From NCBI GenBank assembly GCA_964450185.1, contig CAYVCL010000016.1:1-41353 (forward strand): DNA of 41,353 nt, written 5' to 3'. How positions within the stretch are numbered: the stretch's first letter is position 1; each line of letters opens with the position of its first letter. A program made the translations under genes and the position numbers. Shown here in pieces: positions 1 to 8,215 of this stretch. The notes beneath the pieces were generated by a model. That model saw only the letters and a program-made list of their open reading frames with translations. It had not been told where the DNA came from and ran no database searches. Origin of the DNA: RUG11237 sp964450185. GTDB lineage: Bacteria; Bacillota; Clostridia; Lachnospirales; Lachnospiraceae.

Positions 1-27
1 CATCAGCACTTCGTTTTAGATATTTAA

Positions 28-44
28 CCTGTCTACTTGACAGG
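28..44. repeat. short perfect palindrome at the left edge
   Basis: CCTGTC and GACAGG flank a five-base TACTT spacer, about 40 bases beyond the gatB stop codon. The inner part reads TGTCTACTTGACA. There is no T-run directly after it on either strand, so it is not a standard intrinsic terminator. It may be a transcript-end hairpin or the terminal repeat of a mobile element lying to the left. The window stops too soon to decide. Confidence 0.35.
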
Positions 45-86
45 GGGCATATCATAGTAAGTATCCAAGCCCTTTTTATGCTGTTC

Positions 87-1517
87 TTATAATAATTCTT
101 TCAAAATCTTATTTACCATACCAGGATTTGCTTTTCCCTGCATAGCTTTCATAGTCTGTCCTACTAAGAATCCAATGGCTTTTTCTTTTCCATTGTGGTA
201 ATCTTCTACCGACTGAGGATTGTTTGCAATCACTTCTTCGATGGTTGCACGCAATGCACCTTCGTCATTAACTGCTTTTAATCCCTTTTCTTCTACATAT
301 TTATCCGGGTCAATATCTTCTTTGAAGATAACTTCAAATACTTCTTTTGCCACAGAACTGTTGATAGTTCCTGCATCTACTAATTCGATAAGTTTTGCAA
401 GATTTTCCGGTGAGAAAGATAAATCATCCGCTTCCATATCATTTTCCTTCATCAGACGAAGTGTTTCCACCATTAACCAGTTAGAAACCTTCTTTGGCTT
501 CTTGCAAAGCTCTGTGGTAGCTTCAAATAAATCTGCCATTCTCTTAGAGGATGTAAGAATTTCCGCATCATAATCAGGAATATCAAATTCCTTTTTATAA
601 CGTTCTAACTTCTCAGTACGAAGTTCCGGCTGTGCTGCTTTGATTCTTTCAATCCATTCATCACTAATCATGATTGGTACTAAGTCTGGGTCTGGGAAGT
701 AACGGTAATCCTGTGCATCTTCTTTGGAACGCATTGCATAGGAATATTCTTTGTTATCATCCCAACGTCTTGTTTCCTGTACCACTTCTTTTCCTTCTTC
801 TAACAATTCAATCTGACGAGCTCTTTCCCCTTCAATGGCTCTTGCAATCGCTTTGAATGAGTTCAAGTTCTTCATTTCGGTTCTAGTACCAAATTCCTTT
901 GCTCCTACTTCTCTTACAGACAAGTTAACATCGGCACGCATAGAACCTTCGTTTAACTTACAGTCAGATGCTCCAAGATACTGGATAATCAGACGAAGTT
1001 TATCTAAGTAAGCAATTACTTCTTCTGCGGAACGCATATCCGGTTCAGATACTATTTCAATCAAAGGTACTCCGGAACGGTTAAAGTCTACCAAGGAGCA
1101 GTCTTCCCATTCATCATGGATTAACTTACCGGCATCTTCTTCCATATGGATTTCATGAATACCGATCGTTTTCTTTCCTGCCGGAGTATCAATTTCTACA
1201 CCACCGTTTCTACAAATTGGCAGATATAACTGGGAAATCTGGTAGTTCTGTGGGTTATCCGGATAGAAATAGTTCTTACGGTCAAACTTACAATACTGTG
1301 TAATAGAACAGTTAGTTGCAAGACCTACTGCAATGGCATATTCCACTACCTGTTTGTTTAATACAGGAAGGGAGCCAGGCATACCGGTACATACCGGACA
1401 GGTATGGCTATTTGGTGCTCCACCAAACTCTGTACTACAAGAACAGAAAATCTTTGTTTTTGTTGCTAATTCTACATGGACTTCAAGTCCAATGACTGTT
1501 TCATACTGTTTTGCCAA
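87..1517 (-). CDS. gatB: Asp/Glu-tRNA amidotransferase subunit B
   Basis: This is the tRNA-binding and kinase subunit of GatCAB, which amidates misacylated Asp-tRNA(Asn) or Glu-tRNA(Gln) in the cytosol. The 476-residue length is normal. The N-terminus (ETVIGLEVHVEL) and the zinc-site region around residues 25-45 (CSCSTEF, then HTCPVCTGMPG) are typical of bacterial GatB. The YFYPDNPQNYQISQ and EIHMEEDAGK motifs of the catalytic cradle are present, and the C-terminal YqeY-like helical domain ends in GMVNKILKELL. It is the last gene of aspS-gatC-gatA-gatB, starting 13 bases after gatA. No clear terminator was seen in the 86 bases downstream. Confidence 0.97.
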   Translation of the reverse strand: MAKQYETVIGLEVHVELATKTKIFCSCSTEFGGAPNSHTCPVCTGMPGSLPVLNKQVVEYAIAVGLATNCSITQYCKFDRKNYFYPDNPQNYQISQLYLPICRNGGVEIDTPAGKKTIGIHEIHMEEDAGKLIHDEWEDCSLVDFNRSGVPLIEIVSEPDMRSAEEVIAYLDKLRLIIQYLGASDCKLNEGSMRADVNLSVREVGAKEFGTRTEMKNLNSFKAIARAIEGERARQIELLEEGKEVVQETRRWDDNKEYSYAMRSKEDAQDYRYFPDPDLVPIMISDEWIERIKAAQPELRTEKLERYKKEFDIPDYDAEILTSSKRMADLFEATTELCKKPKKVSNWLMVETLRLMKENDMEADDLSFSPENLAKLIELVDAGTINSSVAKEVFEVIFKEDIDPDKYVEEKGLKAVNDEGALRATIEEVIANNPQSVEDYHNGKEKAIGFLVGQTMKAMQGKANPGMVNKILKELL

Positions 1518-1530
1518 CTAAAAGCACCTC

Positions 1531-2994
1531 CTACTCTTCTAACATGCCCGGACGTTTGTATGAGCCTGTCTGTTCATATGCATACGCCGCACGAATAATA
1601 TTTTTTTCTTTAAAGCAATCACCAATTAACTGTAAACCGATTGGAAGTCCTTTGCTGTCCGTACCGCATGGAACACTGATTCCCGGAAGTCCTGCAAGGT
1701 TTACGGAAATTGTGTAAATATCGCCTAAGTACATCTTAATCGGATCACTTAAGGAATCTCCAAGCTTTGGTGCAGTAGTTGGTGCTGCAGGTCCTAAAAT
1801 TACATCATATTTTTCAAATGCTTTGTCAAATTCTTTTTTAATTAACGCTTTGGTACGAAGTGCTTTTAAGTAGTAAGCATCATAGTAACCGGAACTTAAT
1901 ACGAAAGAACCAAGCATAATTCTACGTTTTACTTCTGCTCCAAATCCTTCAGAACGTGTCTTTTTATACATATTGTGAAGACCTTCGTAATCTTCGGTTC
2001 TATAACCATATTTTACACCGTCGAAACGTGAAAGGTTAGAACTTGCTTCTGCTGCTGCGATTACATAGTAAGCTGGAATTGCATAGTCAACTAAACCTAA
2101 ATCAAATTCTTCTACAATGGCACCTTTTTCTTCTAATACCTTTGCTGCTGCTAATACCGCTTCTTTTACTTCTTTGTCTAAACCTTCACCAAAATATGCC
2201 TTTGGAATACCGATTTTTAAGCCCTTCACATCATCAACAAGTGCGGAAGTAAAGTCATAATCTTCTCTCTTTACAGAAGTAGAATCCTTTGGGTCATAGC
2301 TTGCAATAGCTTCTAAAATAGTAGCACAGTCTGTAACATCTTTTGCTACCGGTCCAATCTGGTCTAAAGAAGAACCATAAGCAATTAAACCATAACGGGA
2401 TACAGTTCCGTAAGTAGGTTTGATTCCTGTGACACCACAGAAGGAACTTGGCTGACGGATAGAACCACCAGTATCCGAACCTAATGCATAGGAACATTCT
2501 TCTGCTGCTACAGCGGCACAAGAACCACCGGAAGAACCACCTGGTACGTGTTCTGTGTTCCATGGATTTTTTACTGCGCCATAGGCAGAAGTTTCATTGG
2601 TAGAACCCATGGCAAATTCATCCATGTTTGTTTTACCTAAAATAACTGCGCCTGCTTTTTCTAAGTTTACTACTGCTTCTGCTGTATAGGTTGGTACAAA
2701 GTTAGATAAAATCTTTGAACTACAAGTTGTAAGCATATCCTTGGTACACATATTATCTTTGATTGCCACAGGCACACCTGCCAATGGACCTGTTAAAGTT
2801 CCATCATCAATTAATTTCTGAACTTCTTCTGCCTTTTTTAAGGCACCTTCTTTATCTACAGTTACATAACAATTTAATGCATCTTCGCTTTTTTCAATCT
2901 GAGCAATAGCGGCTTCCACTGCTTCTTTTACAGTGACTTCTTTTGCTTTAATTTTCTTGCCAAGCTCTACTGCTGTTAAACTCATTAAACTCAC
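1531..2994 (-). CDS. gatA: Asp/Glu-tRNA amidotransferase subunit A
   Basis: This is the amidase-signature subunit, which hydrolyses glutamine and channels ammonia to GatB. At 487 residues it has the full length. The Ser-cisSer-Lys catalytic set is visible: the Lys in VAIKDN (around residue 80), the GGSSGGS stretch, and the DTGGSIRQP nucleophile loop. The chosen start is a GTG at 2994, because an AGGAGGT ribosome site lies seven bases upstream. An in-frame ATG three codons later is spaced too far from it. The gatC stop codon sits within this ribosome-binding region, so the two genes are probably translationally coupled. Confidence 0.97.
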   Translation of the reverse strand: MSLMSLTAVELGKKIKAKEVTVKEAVEAAIAQIEKSEDALNCYVTVDKEGALKKAEEVQKLIDDGTLTGPLAGVPVAIKDNMCTKDMLTTCSSKILSNFVPTYTAEAVVNLEKAGAVILGKTNMDEFAMGSTNETSAYGAVKNPWNTEHVPGGSSGGSCAAVAAEECSYALGSDTGGSIRQPSSFCGVTGIKPTYGTVSRYGLIAYGSSLDQIGPVAKDVTDCATILEAIASYDPKDSTSVKREDYDFTSALVDDVKGLKIGIPKAYFGEGLDKEVKEAVLAAAKVLEEKGAIVEEFDLGLVDYAIPAYYVIAAAEASSNLSRFDGVKYGYRTEDYEGLHNMYKKTRSEGFGAEVKRRIMLGSFVLSSGYYDAYYLKALRTKALIKKEFDKAFEKYDVILGPAAPTTAPKLGDSLSDPIKMYLGDIYTISVNLAGLPGISVPCGTDSKGLPIGLQLIGDCFKEKNIIRAAYAYEQTGSYKRPGMLEE

Positions 2995-3005
2995 AGTGCT
3001 ACCTC

Positions 3006-3299
3006 CTATTCTACTGTCTTAGGCACTTTAAATGCCCCTTCTTTTACGCCCGGTGCGTTCTTTAAGATATTTTCTCTGTCATCACCATTTGTTACCACAT
3101 CTTCGCGGAATACATTGTTTACCGGGAATACATGGGACATCGGCTCAACGTTAGATGTATCTAACTCGTTTAATTTATCAATATAGTCAAGCATTTTTCC
3201 CATATCGGATTTTGCCTGTTCTTTTTCTTCTTCTGAAAGTTCTAACTTTGCAAGAATACCTACATATTCCATTGTTTCATCTGAAATAATGTTTGCCAT
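3006..3299 (-). CDS. gatC: Asp/Glu-tRNA amidotransferase subunit C
   Basis: This is the small (97-residue) stabilising subunit that wraps around GatA in the GatCAB complex. It has the usual length and the family pattern: an N-terminal helix (VGILAKLELSEEEKE), a central DYIDKLNELDTSNVEPMSH segment, and a C-terminal FKVPKTVE end. The start is an ATG with AGGAGG seven bases upstream. It lies between aspS (11-base gap) and gatA (11-base gap) in one compact operon. Confidence 0.95.
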   Translation of the reverse strand: MANIISDETMEYVGILAKLELSEEEKEQAKSDMGKMLDYIDKLNELDTSNVEPMSHVFPVNNVFREDVVTNGDDRENILKNAPGVKEGAFKVPKTVE

Positions 3300-3310
3300 T
3301 TTCTTACCTC

Positions 3311-4642
3311 CTATGGTTCTAATCTGCTTAAATCTCTTGGGAACAAGGTAGTTTCACGCACATTTTCTTCGCCTAATAATTTCATGGTAAGACGTTCCAA
3401 ACCAAGTCCTAAACCTCCATGAGGTGGCATACCATGCTTAAATGCACTTAAATACTGTTCCATTCCTTCGGTTGTCATACCTCTGTCTTCAATTTTCTGA
3501 ATAAACATATTGTAGTCATGGATACGCTGTCCACCGGTTGTGATTTCCATTCCTCTGAATAATAAGTCAAAGCTTAATGTGTAAGTTGGATCTGCCGGAT
3601 CATCCATAGCGTATACCGGACGTTTCTTAGATGGATAATGTGTTACAAACACAAAATCGGCATCGTGTTCTTCTTTAAAATACTGGCTGATTAATACTTC
3701 TTCTTCTGGTTCTAAATCGAATGGGTTCTTAATCTGACGGTTGTATTTTTCAGAAACTAATTTTTTCGCTTCGTCAAAACGAACGGTTGGGATTTTGTCT
3801 ACCTTTGGAAGAACTACGTTTAACATTTTTAATTCTTTTGCATAGTCTTTCTGTAATAAATCCATAGTGTACTGTAAAAATCCTGTTTCCATAGCCATAA
3901 TATCTTCAAATCCGTCAATGTATCCCATTTCAAAGTCTAAGGATGTATATTCATTTAAATGACGTTTTGTATTGTGCTTTTCTGCTCTAAATACTGGAGC
4001 TGCTTCAAATACTCTATCAAATACACCAACCATCATCTGTTTGTAGAACTGTGGTGACTGAGCAAGTACCGCTGGTCTGTGGAAGTATTCTAAACGGAAC
4101 ATATTTGCTCCACCTTCTGCACCTTTTGCTCCAATCTTAGGTGTACGGATTTCTGTAAATCCTTCCTGGAATAAAAAGTCACGGAAACCTCTTACGATAC
4201 CTTCCTGAATTTTGAATTTTGCACGTTCTCTTACGTTACGAAGAGAAATCGGACGCATGGAAAGCTTTGCTTCCAAAGATGTATTTAATTTCCATTTGCT
4301 GATTGCAAGTGGCATTGGTTCTGTTGGCTCTGATAAAACTTTGATTGTTTTTAAACGAACTTCAATACCATTTGGTGCTCTGTCTTCTACTGCAACTACA
4401 CCTTCTACTTCTACGGTGGAAGCTTCTTTTAAGGTTTTGATGTCAAATGCTGTAACTCCCTCTTCAAAAACACACTGTAATAAGCCTTCTCTTTTACGAA
4501 GTACCACAAATGCCACATCTCCCATATCACGAATGGTATGCACTGCACCATTTACTTTTACTTCTTTTCCGGTGTAATCTCCGGCTACAAGTTCACCAAG
4601 TTCTAATGTTTCTTTGCGTTTTACGCCTTCCATAAATTCCAT
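3311..4642 (-). CDS. aspS: archaeal-type aspartyl-tRNA synthetase, probably non-discriminating
   Basis: This enzyme charges tRNA(Asp) with aspartate and probably mischarges tRNA(Asn) for GatCAB to amidate. At 443 residues it matches the short archaeal/eukaryal AspRS class rather than the roughly 590-residue bacterial type with a GAD insertion. An N-terminal OB-fold anticodon-binding domain (residues 1-110) is followed by class II motif 2 (FRAEKHNTKRHLNEYTSLDFEM) and motif 3 (GLGLGLERLTMKLLG). His35 (AVHTIRD) and Pro90 (RAPNG) match, from memory, the His/Pro pair linked to relaxed anticodon choice in Thermus AspRS2. It is the first gene of the operon, behind a T-box. A conventional AspRS may exist elsewhere in the genome. 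Confidence 0.93.
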   Translation of the reverse strand: MEFMEGVKRKETLELGELVAGDYTGKEVKVNGAVHTIRDMGDVAFVVLRKREGLLQCVFEEGVTAFDIKTLKEASTVEVEGVVAVEDRAPNGIEVRLKTIKVLSEPTEPMPLAISKWKLNTSLEAKLSMRPISLRNVRERAKFKIQEGIVRGFRDFLFQEGFTEIRTPKIGAKGAEGGANMFRLEYFHRPAVLAQSPQFYKQMMVGVFDRVFEAAPVFRAEKHNTKRHLNEYTSLDFEMGYIDGFEDIMAMETGFLQYTMDLLQKDYAKELKMLNVVLPKVDKIPTVRFDEAKKLVSEKYNRQIKNPFDLEPEEEVLISQYFKEEHDADFVFVTHYPSKKRPVYAMDDPADPTYTLSFDLLFRGMEITTGGQRIHDYNMFIQKIEDRGMTTEGMEQYLSAFKHGMPPHGGLGLGLERLTMKLLGEENVRETTLFPRDLSRLEP

Positions 4643-4697
4643 TGTCTGGATTCCTCCTTGTTCTATTTTACATTTTTATAATTAACTGTTTACAACA

Positions 4698-4740
4698 TAA
4701 AAACGCCCCGAAATGTAAGTTTCCTTACATTCCGGGACGG
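4698..4740 (-). terminator. T-box intrinsic terminator
   Basis: A long hairpin pairs CGTCCCGGAATGTAAG with CTTACATTTCGGGGCG around a four-base loop and is followed by a T-run on the minus strand. It lies between the T-box core and aspS. In the T-box mechanism, uncharged tRNA binding favours the competing antiterminator and lets transcription through. Confidence 0.92.
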
Positions 4741-4955
4741 ATATAAACGTATCCGCGGTACCACCCGCATTGGCAAATTGCCCTCTCTACACGTAACGCT
4801 GTGTTCTGCGTTCTGCCCTACTACTATTTCGAACAGACTGCTCCAGAGTGTTACCAGCTACAATTCCTTTCATAGCGCTCTCAGTCGGTGACGCTAATTT
4901 CCTGTAAAGTTCCATGCAGTGATTCTCTTTCTTTGCATTTGAGCCTTTTTAACCT
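4698..4955 (-). promoter_or_regulatory. T-box riboswitch leader, probable Asn (AAC) specifier
   Basis: The leader of aspS-gatCAB carries the T-box core GGGTGGTACCGCGG (4753-4766), followed by the terminator at 4698-4740. Stem I lies upstream, with an AAAGAGAA purine motif and an apical AGCG...CGCT hairpin. The 3' side of Stem I reads GCTGGTAACACTCTGGAGC. The codon AAC at 4850-4852 is followed by the expected purine and sits where the specifier normally lies, so the leader probably senses uncharged tRNA(Asn). The T-box assignment is firm. The specifier call is by eye and less certain. Confidence 0.93.
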
Positions 4956-4962
4956 AGTGACA

Positions 4963-4991
4963 ATCATACCATATTGTTTTCGATTTTACAA
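4963..4991 (-). promoter_or_regulatory. SigA-type promoter of aspS-gatCAB
   Basis: TTGTAA (4986-4991) and TATGAT (4963-4968) are separated by exactly 17 bases, just upstream of the T-box leader. The -35 box begins only 16 bases past the stop codon of the preceding membrane-protein gene, and no terminator was seen between them. Confidence 0.75.
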
Positions 4992-5007
4992 GACTTATGT
5001 TACAAAA

Positions 5008-7311
5008 TTAACGATTAACTTCAATAATATAAGTAGTTTTTTCCATAGTCTGGTCTGAAATAGTTAAATCCGTGGTTGTTTCAAACACAACCTCTCCCAA
5101 ACTCTTTAAGAAATCTGTATTCATTTCCGGGAATTTTTCATATTCGCATTTACCGATATAAATATAAGAAACATCGTATGTTTCAATAAATTCCTTCGCA
5201 GCATTGATGTCTGTAGTTGTATAGAAGTTTTTCACTGCTTCTTCTCGCACGTTTACAACTTCCGGAAACTCGCCATCTACACTCTGCCATAACCATTCAT
5301 GGGTTCTCCATCCGAAGACCGTTGGCAGACCTGTAATAACAGAAACACGATTATAGAATGTATAACTGTCACCATTGGCTTCCAGCACTACTGGTGTGCC
5401 TTCCACATTTTCATTGAGCCAGTTGGTTGCTTCATAATCTGCATAACATTCTGTTTCCATAAAGTTTGTAGCATCTAAGCTCTTATAGGTTTCTGAATTC
5501 ATATAATCACCAAACCATGCTTTTGATGCGTTTCCAAAATATCCTAATGTCAAAACAAACAAAACAGACGCTAACACACACAATCTACGTACAAAGTTCT
5601 TTCCCTGTATAAGCATTTTTACAATGGCATAACCAAGAACAATTCCATACATGATATATGCCTGATAAGTAAGTTTGAACATTGTATTTGCTCTGGAATA
5701 ATCACCTTCATAAATATCTTTTACATAAATTACTTCCGGCATAAAAGTAAGTCCAATCGCACAAAGACCTAAGATAAACATAAATAAGTCTGCGCTCTTC
5801 ATTGCTCCTAAGAACTTCGCCACCGGATTTACATTTGCTGTCTTTTTGTATTCGCCTGCTTTTGCATTGCGATAAATCATATTTACAATATACAATACCA
5901 CTGTAAACATTGGTATTGCCCAAAGAACTGCCAACTGATACAGCGGTGTTCTCATAGTAACAAGCTTAATTCCTGTTGAAATCTGATTAAATGCCAATGT
6001 AAATGGTAAACAGCAGATGGTTGCAAGGGCAAATACTAAAACACCCTGAATCGCTGTCATTCCTATAGAATACTTATCAAAATTGCACAGTGCAATATTC
6101 GAGAATAAAATCACAGCACCGGCAACCACAAAGTAAATCGGATAATCCCAGAAGTTTGTTGTATGGAATAATCCAATAAAAAATCCAACCATCAATATGT
6201 GTGGTGATAATACTTCCTGCACCAGGCTATATCCCTTGTTATTTTTAATCAAATCTCTGCGATATAACAACCAGGCAAATAAAATACCCATTACAGTAAG
6301 TACGAAAATAATATTAATTACATGAGCATGCAAATCTCCCAAAATAAAGGAATAACTTGGATACTCATGAATTGTTTTATCAGGAACATCCGGTTCGTAT
6401 CCAATATATCTTGTTGAATTTGGGAACCAGTACGCAGTAACTTCTGCTCCCGTAAATTTCTGAAGCCATGGTCTTAATAAACCATAGATAATATAATGTC
6501 CATTTCCTGCAAATACCACAGCCAGCACGCTGACAATTCCGGCAATTACTGCAAATGGTCTTACATTCTTAATTTTTTCAAATGTAAGCTGTGCAAAACA
6601 GTTGCGCACCAGTGAAAATATAAGGGCACAGCTTAATCCTGCAATCGTCATTAACATTAAATTATATCCATAATCCACGCTGATACCGGAAAGTTTTGAC
6701 AAGAAAGTTCCAATAAACTGTCCCACATAATAGTAGTTCAAGTCTTCACCAGCCAACCATAAATCCTGTGGAGGCATGTAATCGGAACGTTCCATAATTT
6801 TCATAAATCCAAAATCCATGAATTTCTCTGTTCCGTATGCATCCGGTTTACATCCTCTTAAATAACACCAAAATGTAAACATTGACAGGAAAATAAGTTC
6901 CACACAGAACATGCTGTTAAAGTTTTCCAGTGTAAAATCAATCTTTTTCTGTTTCTTATAGAAACCAAAAAAGTATAACAAGCCATTCAAAATCAATACA
7001 ATTAAGCATACGATAATACAACTAAGCTGACTGAATTTCAGGATTTTAACAGAAGCCAAGACCCACATAAGCCATGCTGTCAAAGCAAGACCTATGGATT
7101 TGGAAAATGCCCATCCAAAATCAGTAAATCTTGAAAACATTAAATAGGTCAGAGGCATGTTAATTACGCCAAGTACCAGTAAAACGCCCCACCATCCTAA
7201 CACTCTTCCGAAGTCGCCGCCCATACGTACTGCACCTAAAATAATGGTAAGTACTGTAAGAACTGCAAGAACTCCGGTAATTGTTTGTTCTTTTTTTAAT
7301 TCTTTATTCAT
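5008..7311 (-). CDS. DUF2298 (YYY-motif) polytopic membrane protein
   Basis: This 767-residue integral membrane protein has roughly a dozen or more hydrophobic segments. It resembles the DUF2298 / Chlor_Arch_YYY family: the LNYYYVGQFIGTFLSKLSG segment (near residue 190) carries the YYY signature, and GDLHAHVINIIF (near residue 325) carries the conserved GDLHAH loop. The C-terminal 170 residues (after about 595) are soluble and probably extracytoplasmic. Many-helix proteins with acidic or His-containing outer loops are often GT-C glycosyltransferases using polyprenyl-phosphate sugars, and the upstream GT2 supports that idea. It starts 14 bases after that GT2, with AAGGTGG as ribosome site. The family call is fairly secure; the function is inferred. 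Confidence 0.82.
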   Translation of the reverse strand: MNKELKKEQTITGVLAVLTVLTIILGAVRMGGDFGRVLGWWGVLLVLGVINMPLTYLMFSRFTDFGWAFSKSIGLALTAWLMWVLASVKILKFSQLSCIIVCLIVLILNGLLYFFGFYKKQKKIDFTLENFNSMFCVELIFLSMFTFWCYLRGCKPDAYGTEKFMDFGFMKIMERSDYMPPQDLWLAGEDLNYYYVGQFIGTFLSKLSGISVDYGYNLMLMTIAGLSCALIFSLVRNCFAQLTFEKIKNVRPFAVIAGIVSVLAVVFAGNGHYIIYGLLRPWLQKFTGAEVTAYWFPNSTRYIGYEPDVPDKTIHEYPSYSFILGDLHAHVINIIFVLTVMGILFAWLLYRRDLIKNNKGYSLVQEVLSPHILMVGFFIGLFHTTNFWDYPIYFVVAGAVILFSNIALCNFDKYSIGMTAIQGVLVFALATICCLPFTLAFNQISTGIKLVTMRTPLYQLAVLWAIPMFTVVLYIVNMIYRNAKAGEYKKTANVNPVAKFLGAMKSADLFMFILGLCAIGLTFMPEVIYVKDIYEGDYSRANTMFKLTYQAYIMYGIVLGYAIVKMLIQGKNFVRRLCVLASVLFVLTLGYFGNASKAWFGDYMNSETYKSLDATNFMETECYADYEATNWLNENVEGTPVVLEANGDSYTFYNRVSVITGLPTVFGWRTHEWLWQSVDGEFPEVVNVREEAVKNFYTTTDINAAKEFIETYDVSYIYIGKCEYEKFPEMNTDFLKSLGEVVFETTTDLTISDQTMEKTTYIIEVNR

Positions 7312-7325
7312 AATACCACCTTACA

Positions 7326-8036
7326 TTATATTGTTTTTCCAATTACTCTAAAATCTTTGATTGCCTGTTTTCCAATTCCGATAATCTTTTTAATATTAAT
7401 GGAATTGACACCACCCTGGCGCTCTCTAAAAGTAATTGGTATGTATTTCACTGCCAATTTTTTCTTGGCATAGATAACAGAAATAATTACATTTGATAAG
7501 TTATAGTCTTTTGGAATCAAACCAATATACTGCTTTAATGTGCTGACTTTCATCACACGGAATGGTGTATTGGCATCTGTCACAGATACACCAAAGCAAA
7601 GACGAATTACCAGTTTTAATGTTTTTGTAACGAACACTCTGGAAGAACCGTCTTCTCTCTTACTACGATGTCCAATCAACATATCATACTTTTCTCTTTC
7701 TTCCCAGAACTGCCAAAATTCATCCGGTAACGTCTGTCCATCAGAATCTGTCTGGAAAATGTAATCTGCACCCTGTTCGATTGCATAATTGTAGCCAAAC
7801 AGAATGGTTGCTCCATGTCCACCATTTGGTTTTGTCATTGGTTCAAACATAGTAAGGTTCTTTTCCTGTTTCAATTTCTGCATAATTTCATATGTGTTAT
7901 CCTTACTTCCATCATTGATGATAACTAATTTACTTTCTCCGCCAACCTTTTCCACAACCGGATACCAGTCATTAATTACATTTTCAATGTTAGATTCTTC
8001 ATTGTACGCCGGAATAACAATATATAATTTATCCAT
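7326..8036 (-). CDS. GT2 glycosyltransferase, polyprenyl-phosphate sugar synthase type
   Basis: This 236-residue GT-A fold enzyme resembles the dolichol/polyprenyl-phosphate mannosyl- or glucosyltransferase group. The N-terminus has VIPAYNEESNIENV, a nucleotide-binding INDGSKDNT, and the DXD-like QTDSDGQT motif near residue 97. The acceptor-side motif FRERQGGVNSIN lies near the C-terminus. No C-terminal membrane helices are present, so it is probably a peripheral enzyme at the inner face of the membrane. It is the first gene of a two-gene operon with the DUF2298 protein. The expected role is making a lipid-phosphate sugar for that partner. The sugar cannot be told from sequence. Confidence 0.87.
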   Translation of the reverse strand: MDKLYIVIPAYNEESNIENVINDWYPVVEKVGGESKLVIINDGSKDNTYEIMQKLKQEKNLTMFEPMTKPNGGHGATILFGYNYAIEQGADYIFQTDSDGQTLPDEFWQFWEEREKYDMLIGHRSKREDGSSRVFVTKTLKLVIRLCFGVSVTDANTPFRVMKVSTLKQYIGLIPKDYNLSNVIISVIYAKKKLAVKYIPITFRERQGGVNSINIKKIIGIGKQAIKDFRVIGKTI

Positions 8037-8081
8037 ATTTTTTCCCCTTTATGTTTACATTTGGTCATTACTGCCCTTCTT

Positions 8082-8109
8082 ATTATACATTTTTTTCTAA
8101 AGATTACAA
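8082..8109 (-). promoter_or_regulatory. promoter of the GT2-DUF2298 operon
   Basis: TTGTAA (8104-8109) and a perfect TATAAT (8082-8087) are separated by 16 bases, about 45 bases upstream of the GT2 start. Confidence 0.6.
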
Positions 8110-8167
8110 CACAAATTATCTTTTTTCGTGGCTTTTCACAAATTTTTGTAATATTTTTGTAACTTTT

Positions 8168-8193
8168 AAAGGGCAGCCAAAAAGCTGCCCTTT
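8168..8193 (-). terminator. terminator after dapL
   Basis: A perfect ten-base-pair stem (AAAGGGCAGC / GCTGCCCTTT) with a six-base loop lies 23 bases beyond the dapL stop codon. The T-run is short on both strands. Its position fits the end of the glnA-ANTAR-dapF-dapL transcript. Confidence 0.75.
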
Positions 8194-8215
8194 TGATTGT
8201 TCTAGTATAAAAAGC

